Positions 34,281-43,606 are shown, counted from the stretch's first letter. The stretch: 64,000 nucleotides of DNA from JAWOLE01 sp963815655 (GCA_963815655.1 CAWFHK010000001.1:496001-560000), one strand, 5' to 3'. Numbers and translations: made by a program. The notes: generated from the sequence alone by a model not told the origin.

Positions 34281-34964
34281 TCATGGCAACAGGCGGACCT
34301 CGAAACGGTGGGTGACCTCGTCGCAGCGGGGGCAGGCAATGACCATCTGGGTCTCGGAGGTGCCTCGGGAGGGGATCGGGTCGCGGAACTGACCGACGGC
34401 GCGCACGATCGTGCCCTCCCCGTGCACGGGAAGGGCGCGGACCTCGACGGACACGTCCGGGCCTTCGAACGAGAAGGAGCACGCGTTCGAAGCCGTCACT
34501 TTCACCGGCGAGATGAGAGGGGAATAGCCGCCGTAGTGGATCTCGTCGTTCTCGACCTTGAAGGTGAGGCAGCGCGCCATCTTGTCGCGCGGTGTTTCGG
34601 GAGAAACGGTGACTTCGGGATGGGCAGGTTGGGCCGCGGTGGGGGAGTCCGGGCGCGGCACCATCACCCGCATCTCGGACTGCTCTTCTCGCGGCGACGG
34701 GCGCGCGCGCTCGAACGCGGCGAGGAGCTCGTCGGTCGACGGCGCGACGGGAGTCGCTCTCACGGCGGCCCGCGTCGGCCGGGCCCATGCCGCCGGCGCG
34801 GCCGCCTCGGGGGACGCGGCGCGCGGGGGAGGCGCGGACGCCCCTCTGCCGAGCTCGTAGAAGGCAATCGCGATGGCGAGCGCCGCCGCTATCCCGAGGA
34901 GGACCTTCGCCCGCCCGCCGGGACCGCGCGGCGGCGAGTGCCGCGCCGGATCGATTCTTCCCAC
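34281..34964 (-). CDS. membrane-anchored protein of unknown function
   Basis: A 227-residue protein with one N-terminal membrane helix (VLLGIAAALAIAIAFYELG), an Ala/Pro-rich linker (about 45-115), and a compact beta-rich C-terminal domain with Cys at CLTFKVENDEIHYGGYSP and a CPRC pair. The domain might bind metal. No family recognised. Located between the asparaginase and a response regulator. Confidence 0.55.
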   Translation of the reverse strand: MGRIDPARHSPPRGPGGRAKVLLGIAAALAIAIAFYELGRGASAPPPRAASPEAAAPAAWARPTRAAVRATPVAPSTDELLAAFERARPSPREEQSEMRVMVPRPDSPTAAQPAHPEVTVSPETPRDKMARCLTFKVENDEIHYGGYSPLISPVKVTASNACSFSFEGPDVSVEVRALPVHGEGTIVRAVGQFRDPIPSRGTSETQMVIACPRCDEVTHRFEVRLLP

Positions 34965-35089
34965 CGGGTGAGTCTATTCCCTCGCCCCGCGGAGGCCGGA
35001 GCGGTCGCGAACTCCGCGAGGCGATCGAATGCGGACCGGGCTGAAGCCGCGCCGGGGGGAAACACAGGGAGAGAGTCGAGACGCGAAAC

Positions 35090-35467
35090 TCAGGAATCGG
35101 AGTGGTCGCCGCAATACCGCGCGGCGATCCGGAGCAGGTCCTCTTCTTTGAAGGGCTCCTTCAGGGCGCAGACGGAGCCCAGGGTCTCGGCCTCGCTCCG
35201 GGTTTCGGGCTCGCTGCTCAAGAGCACCAGGGGAGCCCCGGACAGGTTGGGGTTCTGGAGCTGCCGGCGCCGGAACTCGAGGCCGTCCATCGACGGCAAG
35301 TGCGGATCGAGCAGGATGAGGGAGATCCTGCGCCGCGCCGGAACAGCGTCCAGGGCCTCCTGCCCGTCGGCGGCGAGGATCACGTCGAACCCCGCGCCTT
35401 CGAGGATATCGAGGATCGTCTCCCTCAAGTCGAGATCGCCCTCGACGACGAGAATCATTTTTCGCAT
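35090..35467 (-). CDS. stand-alone response regulator receiver domain
   Basis: A 125-residue receiver protein. Phospho-acceptor Asp is in LILLDPHLPSMDG, the conserved Lys in CALKEPF, and the first acidic pocket in VVEGDLDLRE, where Glu-Gly-Asp replaces the usual Asp-Asp. No output domain, so it likely acts by protein-protein contact, for example in a phosphorelay. The partner kinase is not in the window. Confidence 0.9.
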   Translation of the reverse strand: MRKMILVVEGDLDLRETILDILEGAGFDVILAADGQEALDAVPARRRISLILLDPHLPSMDGLEFRRRQLQNPNLSGAPLVLLSSEPETRSEAETLGSVCALKEPFKEEDLLRIAARYCGDHSDS

Positions 35468-35582
35468 TCTTTGTCGCTTGAAGGATGTCCCGGGCGGGCG
35501 AGGGAAAGCGATGAAGCGAATGCCTCATTCCGGCGCACCCTCAGACCCCATCGGGCAACGGCCAGCCGGGACACCCTCGGGG

Positions 35583-35588
35583 TAGACT
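35583..35588 (+). promoter_or_regulatory. -10 box, leaderless start of RNase R gene
   Basis: TAGACT is followed by 7 nt and the GTG at 35596, so the transcript should begin at the start codon. Confidence 0.45.
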
Positions 35589-35595
35589 TCGCCGC

Positions 35596-37785
35596 GTGTT
35601 GCCGCGCGACTCGGAAATCCTGGATCGTCTTCGCCAGAAGGGCTCGAGAACCGCTTCTTTCAAGGACCTCGTCCGCGTCTTCCGCGTTGGGGACGATGAG
35701 GAAGAAGACTTCCGCGAGCGCCTCGACGCCCTGGAGAGAACGGGGCAGGTCGCCCGTATCCGCGGCGAGAAATACTCCGCCATCGAGTTCTCGAGCCTGA
35801 CGGCGGGACGCCTCACCGTTCGGCCCGAGGGGTACGGGTTCGTCCTCGTGGACGGGGGGCCGGACCTCTTCGTGCCGCGCACCGGCATGCACGGAGCCAT
35901 GGACGGAGACACCGTGCTCGCCCGGGAGGAGCGCGCACGCGCGGCCGGGCGCCGGCGCGATCCGGAAAAAATATCCGGAAGCGTCGTCAAGGTGCTGGCG
36001 CGCGCCCGGGAACTGGTCGTCGGCCGCTTCGAGACGGAAGCGGGGCAGAAGGTCGTGCTCCCGTACGACCCGAAGATCGACGCGGTCGTCCACATCGCGG
36101 AAGGGAAGGCCCGCGGCGCCCGCGCCGGCGAGATCGTCGAGGCCCGGCTGACGTCGTTTCCCGACACGCGCCGGATCGCCCACGGCGTCGTCGAGGAGCG
36201 GATCGGGTTTCTCGGGGAGCCGGGCGTGGACATCGAGATCGTGCTCCGGTCCCACGGATTGCCGCCGCGATTTCCGGAGCAGGTCATCGAGGAGTCGGAG
36301 GCATTTCCCGAGGAGGTCGCGCAGGACGATCTCCTGGGGCGCCGGGACTTCCGCGATCACCGCATCGTCACGATCGACGGAGAGACCGCCAAGGACTTTG
36401 ACGACGCGGTGGAAGTGGAGCGGACGGCCCACGGCTTCCGCCTGGGCGTGCACATCGCGGACGTCTCGCACTACGTCGCGCCGGGCACCGCCCTGGACGA
36501 TGAGGCACTCTCGCGCGGGACGTCGGTCTATTTCCCGGGGCGCGTGCTGCCGATGCTGCCGGAGCGCCTCTCCAACGGGCTCTGCTCGCTGAATCCGCGC
36601 GTGGACCGGCTCGTCCTCTCCGCGATCCTCGAGACCGACCGGAAGGGCCGCGTGACCCGGTCCGAGTTCGTCCAGGGAGTCATCCGCAGCGTGCACCGGA
36701 TGACGTACACGGAGGTCGCGCGCCTGCTCGAGACGAAGCCGAGCCCCGCGGACCAGAGCCGGTACGGCGCGCTCCTCGACGATTTCCGGGCGATGGGCGA
36801 GCTCGCGGCTCTCCTGCGGGAACGCCGCTTCGCCCGCGGCTCGATCGATTTCGACCTGCCGGACGCCGACGTGGTCCTGGACGACGAGGGGCTCGTCGTG
36901 GGAATCGTTCCGGAGTCGCGCAACGTCGCCCACCGCCTGATCGAGGAGTTCATGCTCGCGGCCAACGAGGCCGTCGCGAAGAAGCTGCTCTTCTCCAAGC
37001 AGCCGGCGATCTACCGCGTGCACGACAAGCCCGATCCGGACCGGCTCGTGGACCTGCGCGAGGTGCTCGAGAGCTTCGGGTACGAGCTGAAGGGCGACCT
37101 CGAGGAAGTCCCCCCCTCCGCGTTCCAGCGGCTCCTCGACGAGATCGAGGGAAAGCCCGAGGAGCGGCTGCTCTCCGACCTGCTCCTGCGGGCCCAGCGC
37201 AAGGCGCTCTACAGCCCGGAGTGCCGGGGACACTACGCGCTCGCCGCGCCCTACTACTGTCACTTCACGTCTCCCATCCGCCGCTACCCGGACCTGATCG
37301 TCCACCGCCAGCTGACGAGGCTGCTCGAGGACGGGCGGCCGGTGCCGGCCGCGGACTTCGACTCGGAGAACGAGAGCCTGGTCGGCGTGGCGAAGCTCTC
37401 CTCCGAACGCGAGCGGCGCGCCGAGCAGGCGGAGCGCGAGAGTCTCCTCTGGAAGAAGATCGTTTTCATGAAAGACAAGGTCGGCCGCGAATTCGACGCG
37501 TTCGTGACCGGTGTGACATCATTCGGCCTCTTCGTGATGCTCAAAGACTTCTTCGTCGAAGGGCTCGTCCCCGTCTCCGCGCTCGGCGAGGATTTCTTCG
37601 TGTACGAGGAGAAACAGCACCGCCTGCGGGGCCGCTCGAGCGGGAAGTCGTACCGCCTGGGAGACAGCGTGCGCGTCCGGCTCTCCGCGATCGACGAAGC
37701 GCGCCGCCGGCTCGACTTCCGGCTTCCCGGGCCGGCCGCGCCGGCTCCCGCCCCCTCCCGGCGGCCGCGGAGGACCACCCGATGA
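35596..37785 (+). CDS. rnr: ribonuclease R
   Basis: A 729-residue 3'-5' exoribonuclease. It has a winged-helix/OB cold-shock N-terminal part, the RNB catalytic domain with GETAKDFDDAVEVE near residue 265, and LPERLSNGLCSLNP and TSPIRRYPDLIVHRQ later. A C-terminal S1 RNA-binding domain (VTGVTSFGLFVMLKDFFVEG) closes it. GTG at 35596 lies 7 nt after a TAGACT box. The last codon overlaps the start of the lipoprotein gene (ATGA). It degrades structured RNA in the cytoplasm. Confidence 0.95.
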   Translation: MLPRDSEILDRLRQKGSRTASFKDLVRVFRVGDDEEEDFRERLDALERTGQVARIRGEKYSAIEFSSLTAGRLTVRPEGYGFVLVDGGPDLFVPRTGMHGAMDGDTVLAREERARAAGRRRDPEKISGSVVKVLARARELVVGRFETEAGQKVVLPYDPKIDAVVHIAEGKARGARAGEIVEARLTSFPDTRRIAHGVVEERIGFLGEPGVDIEIVLRSHGLPPRFPEQVIEESEAFPEEVAQDDLLGRRDFRDHRIVTIDGETAKDFDDAVEVERTAHGFRLGVHIADVSHYVAPGTALDDEALSRGTSVYFPGRVLPMLPERLSNGLCSLNPRVDRLVLSAILETDRKGRVTRSEFVQGVIRSVHRMTYTEVARLLETKPSPADQSRYGALLDDFRAMGELAALLRERRFARGSIDFDLPDADVVLDDEGLVVGIVPESRNVAHRLIEEFMLAANEAVAKKLLFSKQPAIYRVHDKPDPDRLVDLREVLESFGYELKGDLEEVPPSAFQRLLDEIEGKPEERLLSDLLLRAQRKALYSPECRGHYALAAPYYCHFTSPIRRYPDLIVHRQLTRLLEDGRPVPAADFDSENESLVGVAKLSSERERRAEQAERESLLWKKIVFMKDKVGREFDAFVTGVTSFGLFVMLKDFFVEGLVPVSALGEDFFVYEEKQHRLRGRSSGKSYRLGDSVRVRLSAIDEARRRLDFRLPGPAAPAPAPSRRPRRTTR

Positions 37786-38330
37786 GATCCTCGCTCGGGG
37801 TGACCGGCGCCTGTCTGCTGGTGGCTCTCGCCGGCGTCGCCTGCCGGGAGAGGGGCCGGCCGGAGCCCGGAGTCCTGATGGCCGTTTCCCACGAGCAGGA
37901 GGCGCCCGAGAGCGCCGCCGGCACGGGGACGGAGAGCGGCGCGGGGAGCGCCACGGCACCGAAGGTCCCGACGCGGCTCGTGGTGCCGCCCGAAGTCGCG
38001 AAGACGTATGCCGCGGTCCGCGTGAGCTGGAAGGACACCGGCAGCGGCAAGGAAGGCACCGTGGACGTGCCGCTCGGCGGCTCGACGCGCGTGCCGGATT
38101 CGGAGCTGGAGGTCCGCTGCGACGTCTTCCTGCCGGCGTTCACGATGGCCGGCGACGAGATCACGTCCAACGGCGTCGAGGCGACCAACCCGGCGGCGCG
38201 CATCACCGTCGCCGAGAAGGGGAGCGAGATTTTCAGCGGATGGATCTTCACGAATTTTCCGGACGTCCATCCTTTCCAGCATCCGCGCTTCTCCCTCCGG
38301 CTCGCCGGAGGAGTGAAGAAGGCGGCCTGA
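37782..38330 (+). CDS. lipoprotein with DUF2155-like domain
   Basis: A 182-residue protein with a signal peptide and lipobox-like VACRER near residue 21, a Gly/Ala-rich linker, and a C-terminal domain containing FSGWIFTNFPDVHPFQHPRF. GW-F...P before a terminal beta strand matches the DUF2155 pattern. Coupled to RNase R by a 4-nt overlap. Function unknown; envelope location inferred from the lipobox. Confidence 0.7.
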   Translation: MRSSLGVTGACLLVALAGVACRERGRPEPGVLMAVSHEQEAPESAAGTGTESGAGSATAPKVPTRLVVPPEVAKTYAAVRVSWKDTGSGKEGTVDVPLGGSTRVPDSELEVRCDVFLPAFTMAGDEITSNGVEATNPAARITVAEKGSEIFSGWIFTNFPDVHPFQHPRFSLRLAGGVKKAA

Positions 38331-38337
38331 GCCGGTC

Positions 38338-38372
38338 CCCCTCTCCCCCCGGGAGTGGGTCGGGGTGAGGGC
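38338..38372. repeat. short GC-rich intergenic hairpin repeat
   Basis: A run of CCCCCTCTCCCCCCGGGAG and GGGTCGGGGTGAGGG forms an imperfect hairpin. A clearer relative with a perfect 10 bp stem is at 48841-48863. This element type recurs widely in GC-rich genomes. Confidence 0.5.
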
Positions 38373-38393
38373 GTTCGAGGCGCCGGCAGATCA

Positions 38394-39857
38394 ATGCGCG
38401 AATTCACCGTCGTTGTCGCGGGGCGCCCGAACGTGGGAAAGTCCGTGCTCTTCAACCGCCTGCTCGGACGTCGCCGCTCGCTGGTGCACGATCTGCCGGG
38501 AATGACCCGCGACGTCCTCGAGGCCGAGGCGAGGCTTCCCGACGAGCGCGTCTACCGGCTCGTGGACACGGGCGGCTTCGATCCCGAGGGGAGCGAGGCG
38601 ATTCCGAGGGCGGTGCGGCAGAAGGCGCTCGAAGCGATCCGCGGCGCCGACCTGGTCGTGCTCGTCATGGACGCGTCGGCCGGCGTCCTGCCGGGCGACC
38701 GGGCCGCAGCGCGGGCGGCGCGCGAGGCCGGGGCCGACACGATCGTGGCGGCGAACAAGATCGACCGCAAGGAGGGGAGCGAAGGAGAGGTCGAGGCCTG
38801 GGAGCTCGGGTTCCCGGAGGTGTACGGCATCTCCGCCGAGCACGCCATCGGCGTGGACGACATCCAGGCGGCGATCGCGGCGAGGATGCCGGCGTCCGCC
38901 TCCGCTGAAGCTACGGCGGACTGGTCCGCCGAAGCGTCTTCGCAAGAAGACGCGAAGGCGGAGATCGCGCTCGCCGTCGTCGGGCGGCCCAACGTCGGGA
39001 AATCCTCCCTCGTCAACGCCCTCCTCGGCAGAGAGCAGGCGATCGTCTCGGAGACACCCGGCACGACGCGCGATTCCGTGGACGCGGTGCTCGTCCATGC
39101 CGGCCGCCGCTTCCGGCTCGTGGATACGGCCGGCATCCGCCGCAAGGCGCGCACCGAACGGGGTCCGGAGGTTCTCTCGGTCGTTTCCGCGCGCAAGAGG
39201 ATCGAGGAATCCGACGTCGTGCTTCTCGTCCTGGACGCCAACGAAGGAGTGGCGGCGCAGGACTCGGCGGTCGCCTCCGCGGCCTACGAGACGGGCAAGG
39301 GGCTGGTCCTGATCGGAAACAAGTGGGATCTGGCGGGGCGGCCCGGCGAGAAAGCCGCGAAGGCGTTCGCGGAGGCGGTCGGGGAGCGCCTCCCCTTCGC
39401 GCCGCACGCGCCTCTGCTCCTCGTCTCGGCGAAGACCGGGCGCGGGATCTCCCGCGTTCTCGACACCGCCTCCCGGGTCGCCGAGAACCGACGGCGCCGG
39501 ATCACGACGGGAGAGTTGAACCGCGTGCTCGGCCGGCCGCTGCGGGACAAACCGCCGCGGACCGCCTCGGGCAAGAGGCTCAAGGTCTTCTACGTCGCGC
39601 AGACCGGCGCGGCGCCCCCGACCTTCACGCTCGTGTCCAACCGCGTCGAGGCGCTCCATTTCTCGGAGACCCGCCGCATCGAGAACATCGTCCGGGAAGC
39701 GGCGGACTTCGGAGGCAGCCCGATCCGGATCTCCATCCGGGGCCGGGCGCAGACCCGCGTGGAAGGCCGCAGAAAAAAGTCCAAAGTCCAAAATCCAAGG
39801 TCCAAAGTAGCGGGACAGCGGAAGACGTCGAGGAAGGGTGTCGGGAAGAAGAAATGA
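38394..39857 (+). CDS. der: ribosome-assembly GTPase Der (EngA)
   Basis: A 487-residue protein with two GTPase domains, P-loops GRPNVGKSVLF and GRPNVGKSSLV, G3 motifs DTGGF and DTAGI, and G4 motifs NKID and NKWD. A C-terminal KH-like domain (FYVAQTGAAPPTFTLVSNRV) contacts the ribosome. Two odd insertions are seen: an Ala/Ser-rich linker encoded by a hairpin-like repeat (about 38892-38960) between the G domains, and a Lys-rich tail encoded by TCCAAAG-type repeats (39778-39810). ATG at 38394. Confidence 0.95.
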   Translation: MREFTVVVAGRPNVGKSVLFNRLLGRRRSLVHDLPGMTRDVLEAEARLPDERVYRLVDTGGFDPEGSEAIPRAVRQKALEAIRGADLVVLVMDASAGVLPGDRAAARAAREAGADTIVAANKIDRKEGSEGEVEAWELGFPEVYGISAEHAIGVDDIQAAIAARMPASASAEATADWSAEASSQEDAKAEIALAVVGRPNVGKSSLVNALLGREQAIVSETPGTTRDSVDAVLVHAGRRFRLVDTAGIRRKARTERGPEVLSVVSARKRIEESDVVLLVLDANEGVAAQDSAVASAAYETGKGLVLIGNKWDLAGRPGEKAAKAFAEAVGERLPFAPHAPLLLVSAKTGRGISRVLDTASRVAENRRRRITTGELNRVLGRPLRDKPPRTASGKRLKVFYVAQTGAAPPTFTLVSNRVEALHFSETRRIENIVREAADFGGSPIRISIRGRAQTRVEGRRKKSKVQNPRSKVAGQRKTSRKGVGKKK

Positions 39858-39903
39858 AAAGAGGAGCACGCGATCGGGGAGACCGGAGTAGAGTATTTCT
39901 GTC

Positions 39904-40407
39904 GTGAAAACAGAGCAGGAGTTCTACAAGCCGGCCGAGGCGTGCCGGATCGCCGAGGTCGCGCCTTACGTCCTGCGCTACTGGGAAACCGAGTTTCCCG
40001 CCCTCGCGGAAGGGAAGGAGAAGGGCGCCGCGAAGCTCTACTCCTCGCGCGAAGTCAAAATCATCGCGCGGATCCGCGAGCTCCTCTACGACGAGGGCTT
40101 CACCGTCGCCGGAGCGAAGAAGCGCCTCGAGGCCGAGATCGCCGAAGGCCGCTTCGAAGACGGCCTGAAGGCCGCGCCGCCTCCCGCCGAACAGAAGCCG
40201 GCGCCGAGATCCGCCCCGCCCCCCCGGCAGCCCCCCGCGCCCGCGCGGCAGCCCGCCGCCCCCCGCGGGCCCGAGCCTGCCGAGCCGGCGTTCCTGATCG
40301 AACCGCCCGCCGCGCGCGGCGCCTCGCCCGAGTTTCCGGAGCGCAAGAAGGTCGTCCGGGAGCTCAAGGAGATCGTCAAGCTCCTCGACCGCGGAAGGAC
40401 GCGGTAG
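39904..40407 (+). CDS. MerR-family transcriptional regulator
   Basis: A 167-residue protein with a MerR-type HTH: FYKPAEACRIAEVAPYVLRY, WETEFPALAEGKEKGAAKLY and SSREVKIIARIRELLYDEGF. The middle is Pro/Ala-rich (about 105-140). No metal-binding cysteines, so it belongs to the non-metal group typical next to housekeeping genes. A TAGAGT box lies 9 nt before the GTG at 39904, so near-leaderless. Confidence 0.85.
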   Translation: MKTEQEFYKPAEACRIAEVAPYVLRYWETEFPALAEGKEKGAAKLYSSREVKIIARIRELLYDEGFTVAGAKKRLEAEIAEGRFEDGLKAAPPPAEQKPAPRSAPPPRQPPAPARQPAAPRGPEPAEPAFLIEPPAARGASPEFPERKKVVRELKEIVKLLDRGRTR

Positions 40408-40513
40408 CCGCCAGACCCGCCGAGAGATGAGCCTGGTGTCCGGCGCGGGAGGAGAACGAACTCGAGGGTCTTCGCGCGCCGCCGCAGCGCATGAGAGAGA
40501 CCTGACCCCGCTC

Positions 40514-40755
40514 GTGAGGGGAGCCCTGGTTCTTCTGGCGCTTCTTCTTCCGCCCCCGGCCGGCGCGGTGGGGACGAGCAGGGAGGTCCGCTTCGGCGCG
40601 ATGGAAAACGCGGGGCTCGTAACTACAACGAGACGATTCTCCTCGCGACGCCCGATCGCCAAACGCCCGGGTTCCAGCGCGAGTGGGCGAGCATCTGCGC
40701 GCACGATACGGCCCACCGGTGGTTCGGAGACCTCGTGACGCTTGCGCGAATCCCT
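40514..40755 (+). pseudogene. M1-family metallopeptidase remnant
   Basis: A signal-like start (VRGALVLLALLLPPPAGAVG) is followed by FGAMENAGLV, the GxMEN substrate motif of M1 aminopeptidases. Then the frame shifts at about 40620; the next frame continues YNETILLATPDRQ, ASICAHDTAHRWFGDLVT. HDTAH stands in place of HExxH, so the zinc site is damaged, and most of the gene is gone. Relic of a secreted aminopeptidase. Confidence 0.7.
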
Positions 40756-40784
40756 CGGGCCGGCCACCGGGAGAGGTGCGGAGG

Positions 40785-41462
40785 TCACATCCTCGCGAAC
40801 CGGGCGTTGCGGGGCTGGCTCAGGAAAGCTTCCGGCGCGGCGGCCTTGTTCTGCGCCGTCTCGAGCTTCCGGGCGAGGTCGTCGAGAGCGTCGTTCAGCT
40901 CCCGGAGAGATATCCGCTCCCCCTGAAACGTCAGCGTCTCGCTCGCCGGGTCGTAGTCGCGGAGCCTGTTCCTCATGTCCGCGACCTGCGTCGTCGGTCC
41001 CATGTCGGCGTCGGTGAGCTTCTTTCTCTCGCGCTCGGCCCACAGATCGAGTCCCTTGTCGAAATGCTCGAAGTGATTCCGGACGGCCCGGTCCGTGAGC
41101 GGCGACCGCGCGGGCAGGCCCAGGTGTTTTCGAAGCTCGATCCCTCCCGAAACCGAGACGTTTCTCCCCGTCTTCTGATCGCGCTCGGCGGGCCAGAGCG
41201 TCCGGGAGATGTTCGCCACCGCCAGCAGGAACCCCTGAGCCGAGTACCAGAACCGCCGCTCGGCGCCGGTTCGCCGACGGTTGAATTCTCCGAGGAGCGT
41301 CGTCCAGGAGCCGACGTCGAACCACTCGCGCTGCGACCGGAAGTCGCGCGCCGCCTGGTCCATCTCGGTCAGGGCCGCTCGCAGGTCCTTCATCGCGATC
41401 CGGGCAAAAGACACCTGCCATTCGAGCTCCCGGCAGCAGTTGGTCCGAAGGATCTCGTCCAT
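40785..41462 (-). CDS. hypothetical protein
   Basis: A 225-residue helical protein with no signal peptide or membrane segment (RAALTEMDQAARDFRSQREW; RNHFEHFDKGLDLWAERER). Reading-frame quality and composition look real. The histidine/acid pair in RNHFEHFDKGL could be a nucleic-acid or metal site, but no family is recognised. Adjacent genes are pseudogenes. Confidence 0.55.
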   Translation of the reverse strand: MDEILRTNCCRELEWQVSFARIAMKDLRAALTEMDQAARDFRSQREWFDVGSWTTLLGEFNRRRTGAERRFWYSAQGFLLAVANISRTLWPAERDQKTGRNVSVSGGIELRKHLGLPARSPLTDRAVRNHFEHFDKGLDLWAERERKKLTDADMGPTTQVADMRNRLRDYDPASETLTFQGERISLRELNDALDDLARKLETAQNKAAAPEAFLSQPRNARFARM

Positions 41463-41672
41463 TCGATTCTCCCCCTCGCGGCGCGATCGAGCGCCCCCAC
41501 CGCCCTCGCGGGCTCCGAATCAGGTCCGGACTTGCCAGTATCTTGAGAAGTTGTCGTTGGGTTGGGACCCTGGATCCCACCGGGCGAAATCCTTAGAGCC
41601 GCCGGGTAATTTACCACGTCCGGCAAGACCCGCGTCGGCCGCCGCCTTCCCGCCTCCCCGGGTGGACGGCGG

Positions 41673-41816
41673 TCACTTCCTCACGGGCCCGACGTACTTG
41701 TCCAGCCAGTCGAGGCTTCCCCGGATGAACTCCTTGCGCGGGACGGCGTAGCCGGTCTCGTCGACGACGTGACGCGCAAGAGCGGGAGCTCCGAGCAGCC
41801 CGTGGAAAAAAGAGTG
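41673..41816 (-). pseudogene. alpha/beta hydrolase C-terminal fragment
   Basis: The minus strand codes HSFFHGLLGAPALARHVVDE and then FIRGSLDWLDKYVGPVRK, resembling the C-terminal end of an acetyl-esterase or dienelactone-hydrolase-type protein, where a histidine and a final WLDKYLGPV helix are common. About 47 residues remain and no catalytic core is left. The rest of 41463-42039 contains nothing I can support. Confidence 0.4.
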
Positions 41817-42039
41817 TGAGGCGGCGTTGCGAGCGCCGTGGAGCCGCGCCGCCGCAACTCCCTGGGGCGGACGGCCTCTTGCTCTCAGCGTGTGGAGAGG
41901 AAGAGAAGCAGACCGTGGAACGAATTGTGATCGCGTTGAAATGCAAAAGGCCGGCCGCGACGCCCGCATCCATTTTTCCACGGGCTGCCAGGACCCGACC
42001 GGAAAGAAGTGGTCGTACCGGCCGAACGGAGCTCGATTC

Positions 42040-42438
42040 CTATGCGCCGGACTTCATGTAGTCGATCCCCGAACGAAAGGCTTCACGCCACACCCTGGCA
42101 ACTTCCGCGTCGAAGTGCTCGGTGCATTGCTCGACGGCGGAAAGCAGGCTCTGCATCCAGAGTTCGTAATGATGGGGCTTGATGCGGAGCGCGCGGTGGC
42201 GTTGCGCGAGTTCCGCGAGCGTCGAGAGATCCGCCTGGCGTCGAGCGGAGGCGGCGACCATGACATACAGGGAGGCCCGCAGCGCCCGGCGCTGCAATGC
42301 GAAATCGGTCTGCGCAAACAGGGGTGGGATCTCCGCGGAGGAGCTCAGGAAGGCGTCGTAGAAGACACGAATGAAGCGGTCGTTCTGGAGGCATTGCTCG
42401 AAGCTGTCGAGAAACAGGGCCAGATCGGGTTCGTTCAT
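42040..42438 (-). CDS. single-domain globin-like protein
   Basis: A 132-residue all-helical protein: FLDSFEQCLQNDRFIRVFYD, FLSSSAEIPPLFAQTDFALQ, RRALRASLYVMVAAS, then LAELAQRHRALRIKPHHYEL and WREAFRSGIDYMKSG. This is the bacterial globin helix pattern, with His in AQRHRALRIKPHHY as proximal heme ligand region. It likely binds heme and senses or carries oxygen or NO. ATG at 42438 was chosen over upstream starts that have no globin sequence. Confidence 0.75.
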   Translation of the reverse strand: MNEPDLALFLDSFEQCLQNDRFIRVFYDAFLSSSAEIPPLFAQTDFALQRRALRASLYVMVAASARRQADLSTLAELAQRHRALRIKPHHYELWMQSLLSAVEQCTEHFDAEVARVWREAFRSGIDYMKSGA

Positions 42439-42553
42439 GGACGTGGGGCAGTGTACCGCGAGTGGCACGGAAGCTTTCCCTTGACGGCGACGGCGCGCTC
42501 GAGACTCGTGTCCCGGGCCTTCTGCACTTGCCCCAAACCCGCGCGCGGAGCAG

Positions 42554-43594
42554 CTATTTTTTCGGCGTGACGACGACGAGATCGGAGAGGTTGGCGCGAC
42601 CGGAGTGGCCGAGGAAGACGGTGCCGTCGGTCGTGACGACACCATTGCGCGCGCCCACGCGAGTCGGGACTTTCGCAACGAGGGAGAGCTTGCCGCCGGC
42701 GTCGAGGCGAGCGGCCGTCATTGCACCGGCTCTGGCGGCTCCGACGTAGACCAGGCGCGTCGCCGGCGCGTAGTCGAGGTCGTCGACCCCATCCCCGGTC
42801 TCGACGGCGGAGAGCACGGCGCCCGAATGGCCGGCATCGAGAACCTCCGTCTTCGTGCTGCAGGCGACGAGCAGGTATCCGTCCTTCTCCTCGATCCTGA
42901 GTCCGTGCGGTCCGTCCTCGCCGCATGCCGGCTTCCAGGTGGCGACGGTCTTGTGCGATTTCAAGTCGATCGCGAGAGTCAGGTCTTTATCCTCCATGTT
43001 CGTGTAGAAGCGCCCGCGCGTCAGGTCGACGGCGAAGCCCTCCGGATTGCCGTCGAAGGTCAGCTTCTCTTTCTGCGCGAGCGTCGAGGCGTCGAGGATC
43101 CGGATCGTCTTGTCCCGCGGGGTCGTCACCCAGACCTCGTTGGTCGACGCGACATAGGCGAGCCCGTCCGGCATCGAGTCGAGCTTCACGGACGCGCCGC
43201 GCTGGTGCGTTCGGGTATCGAGCGCCGTGACACTGGAGTCGAACCGGTCGCCGATGTAAGCCGTGCCCTTGCCGAACGTCACCGAGCTTGGACCGACGAT
43301 CCGCTTGCGGTTCCCCGAGCCCATCTCTCCGGCAGGAAACCCGGAGAGTTGGGTGACCTTCTTCGTCGCGGCGTCGACGACGTCCACCGAGCCGGTGTTG
43401 CCCGCGGGCACCCACACGGCGTTGGTGGCGGGCTCGTAGCCGAGGTAATCCATGCCGATTCCGGCGGGCCCGGCGCCGGGAAGCGGCAGCGTCGTCACGG
43501 TGAACCGGGCAGGATCCGCGGCTTGAAGCGCGGCGGCGGCGGCGAGACCCGCGGCGAGGACGACGGCACGACGGAGTATTCGAGCAAATCGCAT
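42554..43594 (-). CDS. secreted YncE-like beta-propeller protein
   Basis: A 346-residue protein with a signal peptide (VVLAAGLAAAAALQA) and seven-bladed propeller repeats such as DRFDSSVTALDTRTHQRGAS, TPRDKTIRILDASTLAQK and YVGAARAGAMTAARLDAGGK. The family includes YncE and other periplasmic DNA- or ligand-binding propellers. A TAGAAT box sits exactly 6 nt before the ATG at 43594, another leaderless start. Confidence 0.8.
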   Translation of the reverse strand: MRFARILRRAVVLAAGLAAAAALQAADPARFTVTTLPLPGAGPAGIGMDYLGYEPATNAVWVPAGNTGSVDVVDAATKKVTQLSGFPAGEMGSGNRKRIVGPSSVTFGKGTAYIGDRFDSSVTALDTRTHQRGASVKLDSMPDGLAYVASTNEVWVTTPRDKTIRILDASTLAQKEKLTFDGNPEGFAVDLTRGRFYTNMEDKDLTLAIDLKSHKTVATWKPACGEDGPHGLRIEEKDGYLLVACSTKTEVLDAGHSGAVLSAVETGDGVDDLDYAPATRLVYVGAARAGAMTAARLDAGGKLSLVAKVPTRVGARNGVVTTDGTVFLGHSGRANLSDLVVVTPKK

Positions 43595-43600
43595 CAGCCG

Positions 43601-43606
43601 ATTCTA
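43601..43606 (-). promoter_or_regulatory. -10 box of the beta-propeller gene
   Basis: TAGAAT is read on the minus strand, followed by 6 nt and the ATG at 43594. GAGGAG lies before the box, not after it, so it is not a ribosome site. Confidence 0.45.
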
